A stretch of DNA of 64,000 bases from assembly GCA_902537325.1 (NCBI GenBank), contig CACBAT010000009.1, positions 1 through 64,000 of the forward strand, given 5' to 3'. Both the position numbers and the translations under genes were made by a program. The notes under the pieces were generated by a model. The model ran no database searches. It worked only from the letters and a program-made list of their open reading frames with translations, and was not told where the DNA came from. This document shows positions 1 through 9,697 of the stretch, in pieces (position 1 is the stretch's first letter; each line of letters begins with the position of its first letter). This DNA comes from an uncultured Alphaproteobacteria bacterium (GTDB taxonomy: Bacteria > Pseudomonadota > Alphaproteobacteria > HIMB59 > GCA-002718135).

Positions 1-1
1 A

Positions 2-1105
2 TTCATGGAAAGTTATCCAAAGTTAATGAATGTAGAAGATAATTTACCAGCACCTGGGATAGAATGGGAAATTAATGTAGATAGAAAACAAGCTTCTAAG
101 TTTGGAGCTAACATTACATCAATTGGTAATGTAATTAAACTTGCAACAAACGGTCTTAAACTTGGTGAATATAGACCTGATGATAGTAATGAAAGTATAC
201 CACTTTATCTTCGTTATCCAAACGAAGGAAGAACATTGGATAGAATTGATAACTTAAGAGTAACTACTTCAAATGGTTTAGTTCCAATATCCAATTTTGT
301 AGAAATAGTTCCAAATAGCAGAACAGGAAATATAATTAGAGTAGATTCAAAAAATGCTATAAATATTCAGGCAGATGTAGAGCCTGGAACTTATCCTGAC
401 GGAAAAGTAAAAGAACTTGAGTACGTATTAGGAATTTCAGATACTGCTCCGTCTTGGAGAGGAAGAACTTTAGATTTACCTCGTTATGAATTAGATAACA
501 AAGTAAGGGCTGAACTTATTGGAGAAAATGAAGATCAAAAAGAAGCTCAAGAATTTTTAACAGGAGCTTTTGGTGTAGCTTTATTTTTAATGCTAATGAT
601 ACTTCTATTGCAGTTTAATAGTTTTTATAGTGCATTCTTAATTCTTTTTGCAGTAGTAATGTCCACAGCTGGTGTTTTTATAGGTCTAATGGTAACAGCA
701 CAGCCATTTGGTATTGTTATGTCAGGAGTTGGAGTAATTGCTCTTGCTGGAATAGTTGTAAATAATAATATTATATTGATTGATACATTTGATTTTTTAA
801 AGACTAAAACATCTAGTATTAGAGAAGCCATTATCAAAACAGGGGCACAGAGACTGAGACCAGTTTTACTTACAACAACTACAACAGTACTAGGATTATT
901 ACCAATGGTTACAATGACAAATGTTGACTTCATATCTAGAGAAATAACCAGAGGTTCGCCAGATACACAGTGGTGGGTTCAATTATCAACAGCTATAGTA
1001 TTTGGACTACTTTTTGCGACATTTCTCACATTAGTTGTAACACCATCAGCATTAATGTTTAGAGAAAACATTAAGAATTGGTATAAAAATAAAATTTCTA
1101 GTTAA
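2..1105 (+). CDS. RND efflux transporter permease, C-terminal part (truncated by window edge)
   Basis: This is the C-terminal portion of an inner-membrane RND (AcrB-like) proton-driven efflux pump. The reading frame is already open at the first bases, so the real start lies upstream. The first ~180 visible residues look like the periplasmic porter/docking region. They are followed by hydrophobic segments at about 188-205, 208-230 and 236-260. The last of these contains GVGVIALAGIVVNNNIILID (241-260), the RND TM10/11 signature. Two more hydrophobic stretches lie near 283-303 and 325-350. The substrate cannot be read from this fragment. The AcrA-type partner is not in the window. Family call is firm; specificity unknown. 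Confidence 0.9.
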   Translation, partial: FMESYPKLMNVEDNLPAPGIEWEINVDRKQASKFGANITSIGNVIKLATNGLKLGEYRPDDSNESIPLYLRYPNEGRTLDRIDNLRVTTSNGLVPISNFVEIVPNSRTGNIIRVDSKNAINIQADVEPGTYPDGKVKELEYVLGISDTAPSWRGRTLDLPRYELDNKVRAELIGENEDQKEAQEFLTGAFGVALFLMLMILLLQFNSFYSAFLILFAVVMSTAGVFIGLMVTAQPFGIVMSGVGVIALAGIVVNNNIILIDTFDFLKTKTSSIREAIIKTGAQRLRPVLLTTTTTVLGLLPMVTMTNVDFISREITRGSPDTQWWVQLSTAIVFGLLFATFLTLVVTPSALMFRENIKNWYKNKISS

Positions 1106-1130
1106 ATTTTTTCTAATAAACATTAAATTT

Positions 1131-1682
1131 ATGACTATTAAATCTATTACTGTCTATTGTTCATCTTCAGATAAATTAAGTAATAAATATTATCAAGATG
1201 CAGAAGAAATTAGCAAATTATTATCATCATTTAAAATAAATATTGTCTACGGTGGGGCAAAAGTTGGTATTATGGGTGTGGTTGCTAAGACAGCAAAAAA
1301 ATATAAAAATATAGTTACGGGAGTTATTCCAAATTTTTTATCTGAGAGAGAAATAATTTTTGAAAATATAGATGAATTAAAAATAGTGGATAATATGTCT
1401 GAAAGAAAAAAGTTACTATTTGAGTTAGGTGATGCGTATTTAGCATTGCCAGGAGGAACAGGTACTTTAGAAGAAATAGTAGAAGTTGTATCTTGGAAAG
1501 TAATGGGGATTCACAATAAGCCAATAATATTTTTTAATAAAAATAATTTCTGGGATAATCTATTTCAGCAATTTAAATTTTTTGAAGATGAAAATTTTTC
1601 AAATAAAAATTTACAAAACAGTTTTCACATTATAGATACGGTTGATCAATTAAAAAATATATTAATTAAATGGCAAAAATAA
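1131..1682 (+). CDS. LOG-family (cytokinin riboside 5'-monophosphate phosphoribohydrolase-like) protein
   Basis: This 183-aa protein belongs to the LOG/'lysine decarboxylase-like' Rossmann family, which hydrolyses nucleoside monophosphates to base and ribose-5-phosphate. The family fingerprint is PGGTGTLEE at residues 107-115. [10 protein letters not shown] (40-49) is the usual nucleotide-binding loop, and the length is normal. The last 13 bases overlap the start of icd, so the two genes are probably co-transcribed. In bacteria the physiological role of LOG proteins is usually nucleotide salvage or undefined; nothing here points to cytokinin signalling. Confidence 0.85.
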   Translation: MTIKSITVYCSSSDKLSNKYYQDAEEISKLLSSFKINIVYGGAKVGIMGVVAKTAKKYKNIVTGVIPNFLSEREIIFENIDELKIVDNMSERKKLLFELGDAYLALPGGTGTLEEIVEVVSWKVMGIHNKPIIFFNKNNFWDNLFQQFKFFEDENFSNKNLQNSFHIIDTVDQLKNILIKWQK

Positions 1683-2878
1683 AAGTTAAAAACCCTATAG
1701 TTGAAATGGATGGAGATGAAATGACCAGAATCATCTGGGAGTACATCAAAGAACAATTAATTTTGCCCTATATTGATATAGATATCAAATATTTTGATCT
1801 TGGAGTGATTAAAAGAGATGAGACAAATGATCAAATCACAATAGATGCTGCCGAGGCGGTAAAAAAATATGGTGTAGGAATAAAATGTGCAACAATTACT
1901 CCTGATGAAAATCGAGTAGAGGAATTTAAATTAAAACAAATGTGGCGTTCTCCCAATGGAACAATAAGAAATATACTGGGAGGAACAATATTTAGACAGC
2001 CAATTATATGCAAAAATGTTCCAAGAATAATTACAAACTGGAATCATCCAATTGTAGTTGCTAGACATGCCTTTGGTGATCAATATAGAGCGACTGACAC
2101 ATTAATTAATAAACCAGGAACTCTTAAAATGGTTTTTGAGCCTAAAGATGGATCTGAAGGATTTACAAAAGATGTATATGAATTTGAAAAACCTGGTGTG
2201 GCCCTATCAATGTATAATTTAGATAATTCAATTAAAGACTTTGCTAGAGCTTGTTTTAATTATGGACTTAACCTTGGTTGGCCAGTTTACCTTTCTACTA
2301 AAAATACTATTTTAAAAGTCTACGATGGAAGATTTAAAGATTTATTTCAGGATGTATTTGATACTGAATTTAAAAATAAGTTTAAAGAAAAAGACATAGT
2401 TTATGAGCATAGATTAATCGATGATATGGTTGCCTCAGCTTTAAAATGGGAGGGTAATTTTATTTGGGCTTGTAAAAATTATGATGGAGATGTTCAATCA
2501 GATTCTGTTGCTCAAGGATTTGGATCACTAGGTTTAATGACAAGTGTGTTAATGACCCCAGATGGTAAAACAGTAGAAGCTGAAGCAGCGCATGGAACTG
2601 TTACAAGACATTATAGAAATCATCAGAAAGGTATAGAAACTTCAACTAATCCTATTGCATCAATCTTTGCTTGGACAAGAGGTTTAAGTTTTAGAGGAGA
2701 ATTTGATGGTAATAATGAATTAATAAATTTTGCTAAAAAATTAGAAGAAACGTGTATCAAAACTGTAGAAAGTGGTGAAATGACAAAAGATCTAGCAATA
2801 TTAATTAACAAAGATCAGAAATGGTTAAACACTCAAGATTTTTTAAGCGCAATAAAAAACAATTTTCAAATTAACTAA
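1670..2878 (+). CDS. icd: NADP-dependent isocitrate dehydrogenase, eukaryote-like type
   Basis: Isocitrate dehydrogenase converts isocitrate and NADP+ to 2-oxoglutarate, CO2 and NADPH in the TCA cycle. The 402-aa length and motifs ([14 protein letters not shown] near the N-terminus, [10 protein letters not shown] substrate loop near 92-101, [14 protein letters not shown] near 304-317) fit the homodimeric mitochondrial/alphaproteobacterial class, not the E. coli type. The ATG lies inside the end of the LOG gene, so translation is probably coupled. The 3' end overlaps the convergent alaS by 8 bp, leaving no room for a hairpin terminator. Confidence 0.96.
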   Translation: MAKIKVKNPIVEMDGDEMTRIIWEYIKEQLILPYIDIDIKYFDLGVIKRDETNDQITIDAAEAVKKYGVGIKCATITPDENRVEEFKLKQMWRSPNGTIRNILGGTIFRQPIICKNVPRIITNWNHPIVVARHAFGDQYRATDTLINKPGTLKMVFEPKDGSEGFTKDVYEFEKPGVALSMYNLDNSIKDFARACFNYGLNLGWPVYLSTKNTILKVYDGRFKDLFQDVFDTEFKNKFKEKDIVYEHRLIDDMVASALKWEGNFIWACKNYDGDVQSDSVAQGFGSLGLMTSVLMTPDGKTVEAEAAHGTVTRHYRNHQKGIETSTNPIASIFAWTRGLSFRGEFDGNNELINFAKKLEETCIKTVESGEMTKDLAILINKDQKWLNTQDFLSAIKNNFQIN

Positions 2879-5543
2879 TAGAGTTTAATTTATCTTCTAC
2901 GTATTTTATACTTTCATTAATTTGACTAACATCTGATCCTCCTCCTTGAGCAAGATCTTTTCTACCACCCCCACCCTTGCCACCTAGAATAATCGAAATT
3001 TCTCTTATTTCTTTTGAAGCATCAAAAAGGTCTATAATATCTTCAGTAACTCCTAGCACTATAGATAGTTTGTTCTTATTATTTGAAATTATTAACGAAA
3101 CACTATTTTTCTTATATTGTTTTTTTTGCTCATCAATAAATGTTTTCAAAGATTTATTAGGGTAGTCTTCAGCAATCAAGTATATGAAATTTAATTCTTT
3201 GATTTTTTTTACAACAATATTATCAATATTTTTTGATATAGACATATTTTGTTTTAATTTTTCGTGTATCTGAATTAATTCTTTAATTAACAAACCTTTG
3301 TCTTCAGATTGATTTTTAAAATTATAATTAGCATTAATCTTTTTAATTTTATTCTTTAAATCTTCAATTTGATTATCTTGGTTTTTATTTTTTTCTAATA
3401 AATTTCTTTCTATTTCTTTAAAATATTTATCCACTGCAACATTAGATACAGCCTCTATTCTTCTTATTCCAGATGCAACACTAGATTGATTAGTTATTTT
3501 AAATTTACCTATTTCCCCTAATTTAACTACATGAGTTCCTCCGCATAATTCTTTTGAAAAGAATGATCCATTTTCTTGACCCATTGTTACTACTCTTACT
3601 TCATCGCTATATTTTTCTCCAAACAATGCCATCGCACCTTCTTCAATAGCTTTTTTTTGATCCACAATTTTAATTTCAACAATTCCATTTTTTTGAATTT
3701 GATCATTTACAATTTCTTCAATATTCATGAGTTGATCTTTTTCAATTGGATTATTGTGACTAAAATCAAATCTAAGTTTTTCTGAATTTACAAGTGAGCC
3801 CTTCTGCGTGACATGGTTGCCAAGTATTTTTCTAAGAGCAGCATGTAATAAATGAGTTGAAGAATGATTATATTTAATAAAATCTCTATTCAATGTATTA
3901 ATTCTTGCTTTAATAGTATCTTCAATTTCGCATTCACCACTAATTACTTTACCTTTGTGAAGAAAATAGTTTCCAAATATTTTTGTAGTATTCATAACTT
4001 CAAACTTAAAGCTATCATTTTCAAAAAAACCATGATCTCCCACCTGACCACCACTTTCCCCATAAAAAGGTGTTTGATTTAATATTATAATTGCTTCTTG
4101 ATCTTTTTTAATTTTATCTACTGACTTACTTTCTGATATGATTGAAATTATTTTACAATCAGCTTCCATATCAGAATATCCTAAAAATTCTGTTGGATCT
4201 ATTTTAGAAGTTATTTCAAACCAAATGCCTTCATCCTCGATGTCTCCTGTACCTTTCCAACTTTGTCTTGCTCTTTCCTTTTGATCTAACATTTTTTGTT
4301 CAAATGTTTTTATATCGACTTCAATATTTTTACTTTTCAAATAATCTTGTGTTAAATCTAAGGGAAATCCATAGGTGTCGTATAATTTAAATGCTACTTC
4401 TCCATTAAATATATTTGTTGAGTTAGAAATTTCCTCATCTAAAATTTTAATTCCTTTTTCAACAGTTTCCTTGAATTTAGTTTCTTCATTCATTAATGTA
4501 TTAGTGATCAGATCTTTTGCTCTATCTAATTCAGGATATGAATTTTTAATTCCATCTAAAAAAATAGGAAATAGCTTATGAAATACAGGATCTTTATTAC
4601 CTAAAGAATGAGCGTGTCGCATTCCCCTTCTCATTATTCTTCGTAAGACGTATCCTCTACCTTCATTTGAAGGCATTACTCCATCGGCAATTAAAAAAGA
4701 GGAGGATTTTAAGTGATCTGCAATTACTCTGTGACTAGGATTTGTTATTGAACTTTCATCACCACATAGTTTTATTGATTCATTTATAATTGGTTGAAAT
4801 AAATCTGTTGAATAATTATCATTAGAACCATCTAGAAGAGCTGTCATTCTCTCTAATCCCATTCCAGTATCAATGGAGGGTTTTGGTAGATTTATTCTTT
4901 CAGATTTAGATATTTGCTCATATTGCATAAATACTAAATTCCATATTTCTATAAATCTATCACCATCTTCGTTTGGAGAACCTGGAGGGCCTCCTTCGTA
5001 TTTATCACCGTGATCATAAAATATTTCAGAACATGGACCGCAAGGACCAGTTTCACCCATTGACCAAAAATTATCTGAAGTACTTATTTTAATAATTTTA
5101 TTTTCAGAAAATCCAGCTATTTTTTTCCATAAATCAAAAGCTTCCTGATCATCAGAATAAACAGTTACTAATAGTCTATCTTTATTTATTTCGTATTCTT
5201 TAGTAATTAGATTCCATGCTAGTTCTATGGCCAACTCTTTAAAATAATCTCCAAAAGAGAAATTTCCTAACATTTCAAAAAAAGTATGGTGTCTTGTGGT
5301 GTATCCTACATTTTCTAAATCATTGTGCTTTCCGCCTGCTCTTACACATTTCTGAGCAGTAGTTGCTCTATTATATTCTCTTATTTCTTTACCTGTAAAA
5401 ATATTTTTAAATTGTACCATTCCAGAGTTAGCAAACATTAGAGTAGGATCATTATCTGGCACTAAAGAGCTAGAATGAATAACCTCATGTCCATTTTTTT
5501 TAAAATAATTGAGAAATGTTGACCTAATCTGATTTGAATTCAT
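2871..5543 (-). CDS. alaS: Alanyl-tRNA synthetase
   Basis: AlaRS charges tRNA-Ala. At 890 aa it has the full architecture: N-terminal class II catalytic core ([20 protein letters not shown] at the start, [12 protein letters not shown], then [12 protein letters not shown] in the middle), the editing domain with a zinc-type [11 protein letters not shown] motif and a downstream CGGTH, and the C-terminal DHHA1-like domain with [17 protein letters not shown] coiled-coil-like Lys/Asn-rich stretch precedes the C-terminal domain. It lies downstream of recA on the same strand, separated by a strong hairpin terminator, so it is probably transcribed on its own. Confidence 0.97.
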   Translation of the reverse strand: MNSNQIRSTFLNYFKKNGHEVIHSSSLVPDNDPTLMFANSGMVQFKNIFTGKEIREYNRATTAQKCVRAGGKHNDLENVGYTTRHHTFFEMLGNFSFGDYFKELAIELAWNLITKEYEINKDRLLVTVYSDDQEAFDLWKKIAGFSENKIIKISTSDNFWSMGETGPCGPCSEIFYDHGDKYEGGPPGSPNEDGDRFIEIWNLVFMQYEQISKSERINLPKPSIDTGMGLERMTALLDGSNDNYSTDLFQPIINESIKLCGDESSITNPSHRVIADHLKSSSFLIADGVMPSNEGRGYVLRRIMRRGMRHAHSLGNKDPVFHKLFPIFLDGIKNSYPELDRAKDLITNTLMNEETKFKETVEKGIKILDEEISNSTNIFNGEVAFKLYDTYGFPLDLTQDYLKSKNIEVDIKTFEQKMLDQKERARQSWKGTGDIEDEGIWFEITSKIDPTEFLGYSDMEADCKIISIISESKSVDKIKKDQEAIIILNQTPFYGESGGQVGDHGFFENDSFKFEVMNTTKIFGNYFLHKGKVISGECEIEDTIKARINTLNRDFIKYNHSSTHLLHAALRKILGNHVTQKGSLVNSEKLRFDFSHNNPIEKDQLMNIEEIVNDQIQKNGIVEIKIVDQKKAIEEGAMALFGEKYSDEVRVVTMGQENGSFFSKELCGGTHVVKLGEIGKFKITNQSSVASGIRRIEAVSNVAVDKYFKEIERNLLEKNKNQDNQIEDLKNKIKKINANYNFKNQSEDKGLLIKELIQIHEKLKQNMSISKNIDNIVVKKIKELNFIYLIAEDYPNKSLKTFIDEQKKQYKKNSVSLIISNNKNKLSIVLGVTEDIIDLFDASKEIREISIILGGKGGGGRKDLAQGGGSDVSQINESIKYVEDKLNSIS

Positions 5544-5581
5544 GAAAAGGTATTATAACTTGAAAACTCTATTGTCTAAAT

Positions 5582-5609
5582 AAAAAAGCGCCTATTTTGA
5601 AATAGGCGC
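5582..5609 (-). terminator. Intrinsic terminator downstream of recA
   Basis: On the minus strand a 10-base arm (5600-5609) pairs perfectly with 5588-5597 across a 2-base centre, in practice about 9 bp with a 4-nt loop. It is followed at once by six U residues and an AU-rich tail. It sits 20 bp after the recA stop and 39 bp before the alaS start. It is one of the few classical GC-rich hairpin plus U-tract terminators in the window. Confidence 0.88.
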
Positions 5610-5628
5610 CAAACAAAAATAATATTTA

Positions 5629-6741
5629 CTATTCTTTTATTTCTTCAGCTTCTTTAGCTTCTTTTTCTTTTTCTTTATTCTCTACTTTTCCTTCCATCAT
5701 AGCTTTTTCAACTATTCCAGCATTTTGTAGAATTTGATTTTCAATTTCTTTAGCTACAGTTGGATTGTCGTTAAGAAAGTTTTTAACGTTTTCTCTACCT
5801 TGTCCTATTTTAGTATTTTTGTAAGCAAACCATGACCCAGATTTATCAATAATTTCTGCTTTGACACCTAAATCAACTAATTCACCTAATTTAGATATAC
5901 CCTCTCCGTACATTATATCAAATTCAACAACTTTGAATGGAGGTGCAACTTTATTTTTAACTATTTTTACTCTAGTTTGATTTCCAATGATTTCATCTTT
6001 ATCTTTAATTGCCCCAATTCTTCTAATATCCATTCTTACAGAAGAATAAAACTTTAAAGCATTACCGCCTGTAGTTGTCTCAGGACTACCAAACATAACG
6101 CCAATTTTCATTCTAAGTTGATTTATGAATACAACTAGAGTGTTTGATTGAGCGATAGAGCTTGTGAGTTTTCTTAAAGCCTGACTCATCAATCTAGCTT
6201 GTAAACCAGGTAATGAATCTCCCATATCGCCTTCTAGTTCAGCTCTTGGGACAAGTGCCGCAACTGAATCAATAATTAGCACATCAATACCTCCAGATTT
6301 AATTAAAGAATCAGCAATTTCTAAACCCTGCTCACCTGTATCAGGCTGGGAAATTAATAATTCTTCTAAATTTACACCTAATTTTTTTGCATATGCTGGA
6401 TCTAGAGCATGCTCTGCATCTATAAATGCGCAATTACCGCCTTGTTTTTGTGACTCAGCAACAATATGAGTAGCTAAAGTAGTTTTACCAGAACTTTCAG
6501 GTCCATAAATTTCAATAATTCTCCCCTTTGGAACTCCACCAATACCAAGGGCAATATCAAGCCCTAATGAACCAGTAGATATTGCTTCAATATCTACGTT
6601 TGTTTTAGAGCCCAATTTCATTATTGAGCCTTTTCCATAATTTTTCTCTATTAGGCTGACAGCAGCTTCTAGAGATTTACTTCTGTTTTCTTTATCCATT
6701 GAATTTTCGTTATTTACTACTTTTAATTTAGCTTGAGACAT
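5629..6741 (-). CDS. recA: Recombinase RecA
   Basis: RecA polymerises on single-stranded DNA for homologous recombination and stimulates LexA-type autocleavage. The 370-aa protein shows the Walker A loop GPESSGKTT, the Walker B region [15 protein letters not shown], the [17 protein letters not shown] stretch of loop L2, and a C-terminal acidic/lysine-rich tail ([12 protein letters not shown]). A GGAGA Shine-Dalgarno lies 7 bases before the ATG at 6741. A hairpin terminator follows the stop, and a GTTC-N7-GTTC SOS-type box lies about 86 bp upstream of the start. Confidence 0.98.
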   Translation of the reverse strand: MSQAKLKVVNNENSMDKENRSKSLEAAVSLIEKNYGKGSIMKLGSKTNVDIEAISTGSLGLDIALGIGGVPKGRIIEIYGPESSGKTTLATHIVAESQKQGGNCAFIDAEHALDPAYAKKLGVNLEELLISQPDTGEQGLEIADSLIKSGGIDVLIIDSVAALVPRAELEGDMGDSLPGLQARLMSQALRKLTSSIAQSNTLVVFINQLRMKIGVMFGSPETTTGGNALKFYSSVRMDIRRIGAIKDKDEIIGNQTRVKIVKNKVAPPFKVVEFDIMYGEGISKLGELVDLGVKAEIIDKSGSWFAYKNTKIGQGRENVKNFLNDNPTVAKEIENQILQNAGIVEKAMMEGKVENKEKEKEAKEAEEIKE

Positions 6742-6811
6742 TACATTTCTCCATTAATTTACTATGTTTTTATTAAGATTCTTGCAAATCATGTTTACTT
6801 GTACACGTTTT

Positions 6812-6841
6812 GTTCTATTTTTAAAAGTTCTATTTTTGTTC
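6812..6841 (-). promoter_or_regulatory. Candidate alphaproteobacterial LexA/SOS box upstream of recA
   Basis: Plus-strand 6827-6841 reads GTTC, seven A/T bases, GTTC. This is exactly the GTTC-N7-GTTC direct repeat described as the alphaproteobacterial LexA operator. A third GTTC lies at 6812-6815, 11 bases away. The site is in the 187-bp gap upstream of recA, the gene most often under this operator. The GTTC tetramer is common in AT-rich DNA, and no lexA gene is in the window, so binding is inferred. Confidence 0.55.
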
Positions 6842-6955
6842 TTTTATAAAAATATAATTAAATTATTGAAAATTATGAATAATTTATAATTAATAAAATT
6901 TCAATATTGCTTGAATAAATAAAATCATTTGATAAATCAGCAGCGTTTTAAAATT

Positions 6956-7363
6956 ATGACAAAATTACCTAAAAATTATAAACCAACTCAGAAAGAAAAA
7001 TTTATGAATGCCAAAATGAAAGAATATTTTAGGCAAAAATTAGTAAGTTGGAAACAAGATTTACTCAAGGAGTCATCTCAAACTTTAAATAATCTTCAAA
7101 ATGAGAATGAAGCAAAACCAGATATAACTGATAGAGCGTCTGAAGAAATAGATAGATCTTTCGAACTTCGAACAAGAGATAGAGAAAGAAAATTAATTAA
7201 TAAAATTGATGCTGCCCTTCAAAGAATTGAAGATGGATCTTATGGGTATTGTGATGAAACAGGTGATCCAATTAGTATTAAAAGATTAGAAGCAAGACCA
7301 GTTGCAACATTGAGTTTAGAAGCTCAAGAAATGCATGAACAAGCAGAAAAAAGAATTAGTTAA
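6956..7363 (+). CDS. dksA: DksA/TraR-family RNA polymerase regulator, Cys-poor type
   Basis: This is a DksA-like secondary-channel regulator of RNA polymerase that works with ppGpp on rRNA and amino-acid promoters. I chose the ATG at 6956 (MTKLPKNYKP) over the upstream in-frame TTG at 6929 because it matches the usual family start; the protein is then 135 aa. The order is an N-terminal tail, a coiled coil (about residues 18-85) and a globular end with YGYCDETGDPISIKRLEARPVATLS. Only one of the four classical zinc-finger cysteines is present, as in many alphaproteobacterial members. A small DUF3553-like gene follows 10 bp downstream. Confidence 0.9.
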   Translation: MTKLPKNYKPTQKEKFMNAKMKEYFRQKLVSWKQDLLKESSQTLNNLQNENEAKPDITDRASEEIDRSFELRTRDRERKLINKIDAALQRIEDGSYGYCDETGDPISIKRLEARPVATLSLEAQEMHEQAEKRIS

Positions 7364-7373
7364 TTTTTTTTAA

Positions 7374-7523
7374 ATGTCAGATTTTTATATAGGTGATCTT
7401 ACACCAGGTACTTTTGTTGTAAATGTCAGCAAAGAAAAAGAATGGGGAATTGGCCAAGTACAATCATGTATTAATAATATCGTTACAATTAATTTTGAAA
7501 ATGTTGGAAAAAAAAACTATTAA
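7374..7523 (+). CDS. DUF3553-like small protein, frame interrupted at an A9 run
   Basis: The uninterrupted frame encodes 49 aa with WGIGQVQSCINNIVTINFENVGKK, which matches the core of the small DUF3553 proteins common in alphaproteobacteria. The frame then stops just after a run of nine adenines at 7508-7516. Removing one A would continue it as TINPREVELKI and on to a stop at 7572, overlapping the moaA start at 7559. That restored length (~65 aa) and ending fit the family. So this is a frameshifted gene, a slippage-decoded gene, or a homopolymer sequencing error. The function of DUF3553 is unknown. Confidence 0.72.
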   Translation: MSDFYIGDLTPGTFVVNVSKEKEWGIGQVQSCINNIVTINFENVGKKNY

Positions 7524-7558
7524 CCCTAGAGAAGTTGAATTAAAAATAATTAATATAA

Positions 7559-8551
7559 ATGCAACTAATTGATCAGTATTTAAGAAAAGTAAATTATCTA
7601 AGAGTATCTGTTACAGATAGATGTGATCTGAGATGTGTTTATTGTATGAAAGAAAAAATGCAATTTCTGCCACGAAAAGACATACTCACTTTAGAAGAAA
7701 TTGAAAGATTATGTGACAACTTTATAGAACTCGGAGTTGAAAAAATTAGATTAACTGGGGGTGAGCCTTTGGTAAGAAATGATATTATAAAATTAATTGA
7801 AAAACTTAATACCAAAAAAGAAAAAACAAATCTAAAGGAAATAACACTGACAACAAATGGTACATTATTAAAAAAATATGCGAAACTACTGAAGCTAAAT
7901 GGTATTAATAGGATTAATGTTTCTCTAGATACAATTAATCCTGAAAAATATAATAAAATAACAAGATTTGGAAATATTGAAAAAGTTTTTGATGGAATTA
8001 ATGAAGCACTTGATAACAACATAAAAATTAAAATTAATACTGTAGTAATTAAAGATTTTAATGAAAATGAAATTGAAGAATTAATAAATTGGACTAGTAA
8101 TAAAAAAATTGATCTTACATTTATCGAAGTAATGCCAATGGAAGAAACAGATATATCAAGAGAATATCAGTTTATCTCATTATCTGATACTTTTTCAAAA
8201 CTAGACAAAATATATAAATTTTCTAAAATTGATTATAGTACTGGAGGTCCAGCAAGATTTTATAGTAGTGATTTAGTTTCTAATAAAATTGGGTTTATAA
8301 GTCCTTTAACAAATAATTTTTGTGCCACTTGCAATAGAGTAAGAATATCGAGCACTGGTAAACTTTTCATGTGCCTTGGACAGAATGACTTTGTTGATTT
8401 TAGAGAAATAATGAGAAAAGATTATAGTGATGATTATATAAAAGAAAAAATTAAGTTTGCTCTTAATATTAAACCAAAACAACATGATTTTATGATTGGA
8501 GAAAAAATTAATAAATATATGAAAAGACATATGAATGTAACAGGTGGATAA
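7559..8551 (+). CDS. moaA: GTP 3',8-cyclase MoaA (molybdopterin biosynthesis)
   Basis: MoaA is a radical-SAM enzyme that, with MoaC, converts GTP to cyclic pyranopterin monophosphate in molybdenum-cofactor synthesis. It carries both 4Fe-4S sites: CDLRCVYC at residues 22-29, and a C-terminal NFCATCNRVRISSTGKLFMC. TGGEPLVR follows the first cluster, and the protein ends in the Gly-Gly tail needed for activity in the family. The length, 330 aa, is normal. Its last base overlaps the ATG of the NAD kinase gene. No moaC, moaD or moaE is nearby, so the rest of the pathway must lie elsewhere. Confidence 0.95.
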   Translation: MQLIDQYLRKVNYLRVSVTDRCDLRCVYCMKEKMQFLPRKDILTLEEIERLCDNFIELGVEKIRLTGGEPLVRNDIIKLIEKLNTKKEKTNLKEITLTTNGTLLKKYAKLLKLNGINRINVSLDTINPEKYNKITRFGNIEKVFDGINEALDNNIKIKINTVVIKDFNENEIEELINWTSNKKIDLTFIEVMPMEETDISREYQFISLSDTFSKLDKIYKFSKIDYSTGGPARFYSSDLVSNKIGFISPLTNNFCATCNRVRISSTGKLFMCLGQNDFVDFREIMRKDYSDDYIKEKIKFALNIKPKQHDFMIGEKINKYMKRHMNVTGG

Positions 8552-9309
8552 TGAAATTTCATTTTTTATCATCAAACAATCCTGAGGCAAAAAATACAGA
8601 AAAAAAACTAACAGAATTATTTGGACAAAATTCTGTGGAAGATGCCGATTACATTATTCCAATTGGAGGCGACGGATTACTTTTAAAATCACTCCATAAT
8701 TTTAATAAACTAAACAAACCATTTTTTGGAATAAACTTTGGTTCAATTGGGTTTTTAATGAATAATCTTAGTAATGAAAATTTAAATGACATGATTATCA
8801 ATGCTAAAAAATCTACTTTTAAACCATTAAAAATGACTGCACAAAGTGTTAATAATGAAATCTTTGAGGCATATGCATATAATGAAGTTTCTCTTATGAG
8901 GCAGACTCATTTGGCATCAAAAATTAGAATCAAAATAAATGAGAAAGTAAAAATGGAAGAATTGATATGTGATGGCGTTTTGTTATCTACATCAGCTGGA
9001 AGTACAGCTTATAATCTATCCGCACATGGTAGCATTCTACCTTTAGACTCAAATATACTTGCATTAACTCCAATTAGTGCCTTTAGACCAAGGAGATGGA
9101 GAGGTGCTCTGTTATCTGAAATTAGTAAAATTGATTTTGAAGTACTATATAATGATGAACGCTCATCTAGCGTAACAGCAGACAATGTTGAATTTAGAGA
9201 TATTAGTAAAGTGAATATTGTTTCTTCAGATGAAAATAAATGCACTGTATTATTCGATAGTAAGCACTCTATTGAAGATAAAATTTTGAATGAGCAATTT
9301 AATTATTAA
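8551..9309 (+). CDS. nadK: NAD kinase
   Basis: NAD kinase phosphorylates NAD+ to NADP+. The 252-aa protein has the GGDG catalytic motif (PIGGDGLLLKS, about residues 38-48), FGINFGSIGFLMN, the DGVLLSTSAGSTAYNLSAHG substrate region, and LTPISAFRPRRWRG near 170-183. Its ATG overlaps the moaA stop by one base, so the pair is translationally coupled. The stop is followed after 2 bp by the end of the convergent VOC gene. Confidence 0.95.
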   Translation: MKFHFLSSNNPEAKNTEKKLTELFGQNSVEDADYIIPIGGDGLLLKSLHNFNKLNKPFFGINFGSIGFLMNNLSNENLNDMIINAKKSTFKPLKMTAQSVNNEIFEAYAYNEVSLMRQTHLASKIRIKINEKVKMEELICDGVLLSTSAGSTAYNLSAHGSILPLDSNILALTPISAFRPRRWRGALLSEISKIDFEVLYNDERSSSVTADNVEFRDISKVNIVSSDENKCTVLFDSKHSIEDKILNEQFNY

Positions 9310-9311
9310 AA

Positions 9312-9686
9312 TCAAATTTTTTTAAAAATACAAATCTTGTTACCATCTAAATCCCTTAAATATGCATAATAATCTTTGCCATGTCTGGGGCCAGGCATTC
9401 CTTCATCTTTTGCTCCAAGACTAATTCCAATTTTATAAAATTCATTAACAGTTTTTTTAGAATTAGCTTTAAAAGTAATCATTGTACCATTTCCTATGGT
9501 TGCTTTTTTTTTGTTATGAGGTCTAATCAAGTATAATTCTATTTTTTTAGGTGTTTCTTTTTTAGCATAACCAAAATAACGATGATGAGATAATACTTTT
9601 TTAATTTTTAGAGGTTTTAAAATTTTACTATAAAATGCAGATGATTTTTTTAAATTATTTGTTCCAATAGTAATAAAAGCAAACAT
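9312..9686 (-). CDS. VOC-superfamily (glyoxalase/bleomycin-resistance fold) protein
   Basis: This 124-aa protein has two beta-alpha-beta-beta-beta modules typical of the vicinal-oxygen-chelate fold. It opens with MFAFITIGTNNLKKSSAFYSKIL and ends with YYAYLRDLDGNKICIF, the usual family closing motif. Possible metal residues are the N-terminal region and the late Asp/Glu, but no specific activity can be read. Small standalone VOC proteins of this kind are often of unknown function. It is convergent with the NAD kinase gene, and its start lies 11 bp from the end of the tRNA-Leu gene on the same strand. Confidence 0.78.
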   Translation of the reverse strand: MFAFITIGTNNLKKSSAFYSKILKPLKIKKVLSHHRYFGYAKKETPKKIELYLIRPHNKKKATIGNGTMITFKANSKKTVNEFYKIGISLGAKDEGMPGPRHGKDYYAYLRDLDGNKICIFKKI

Positions 9687-9697
9687 AATTTAATGAT

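Noticed and set aside
625-933. Minus-strand open frame of 102 aa inside the RND gene
   Set aside because: It lies fully inside a well-supported membrane-protein gene, has no ribosome site and reads as the reverse of its helices.
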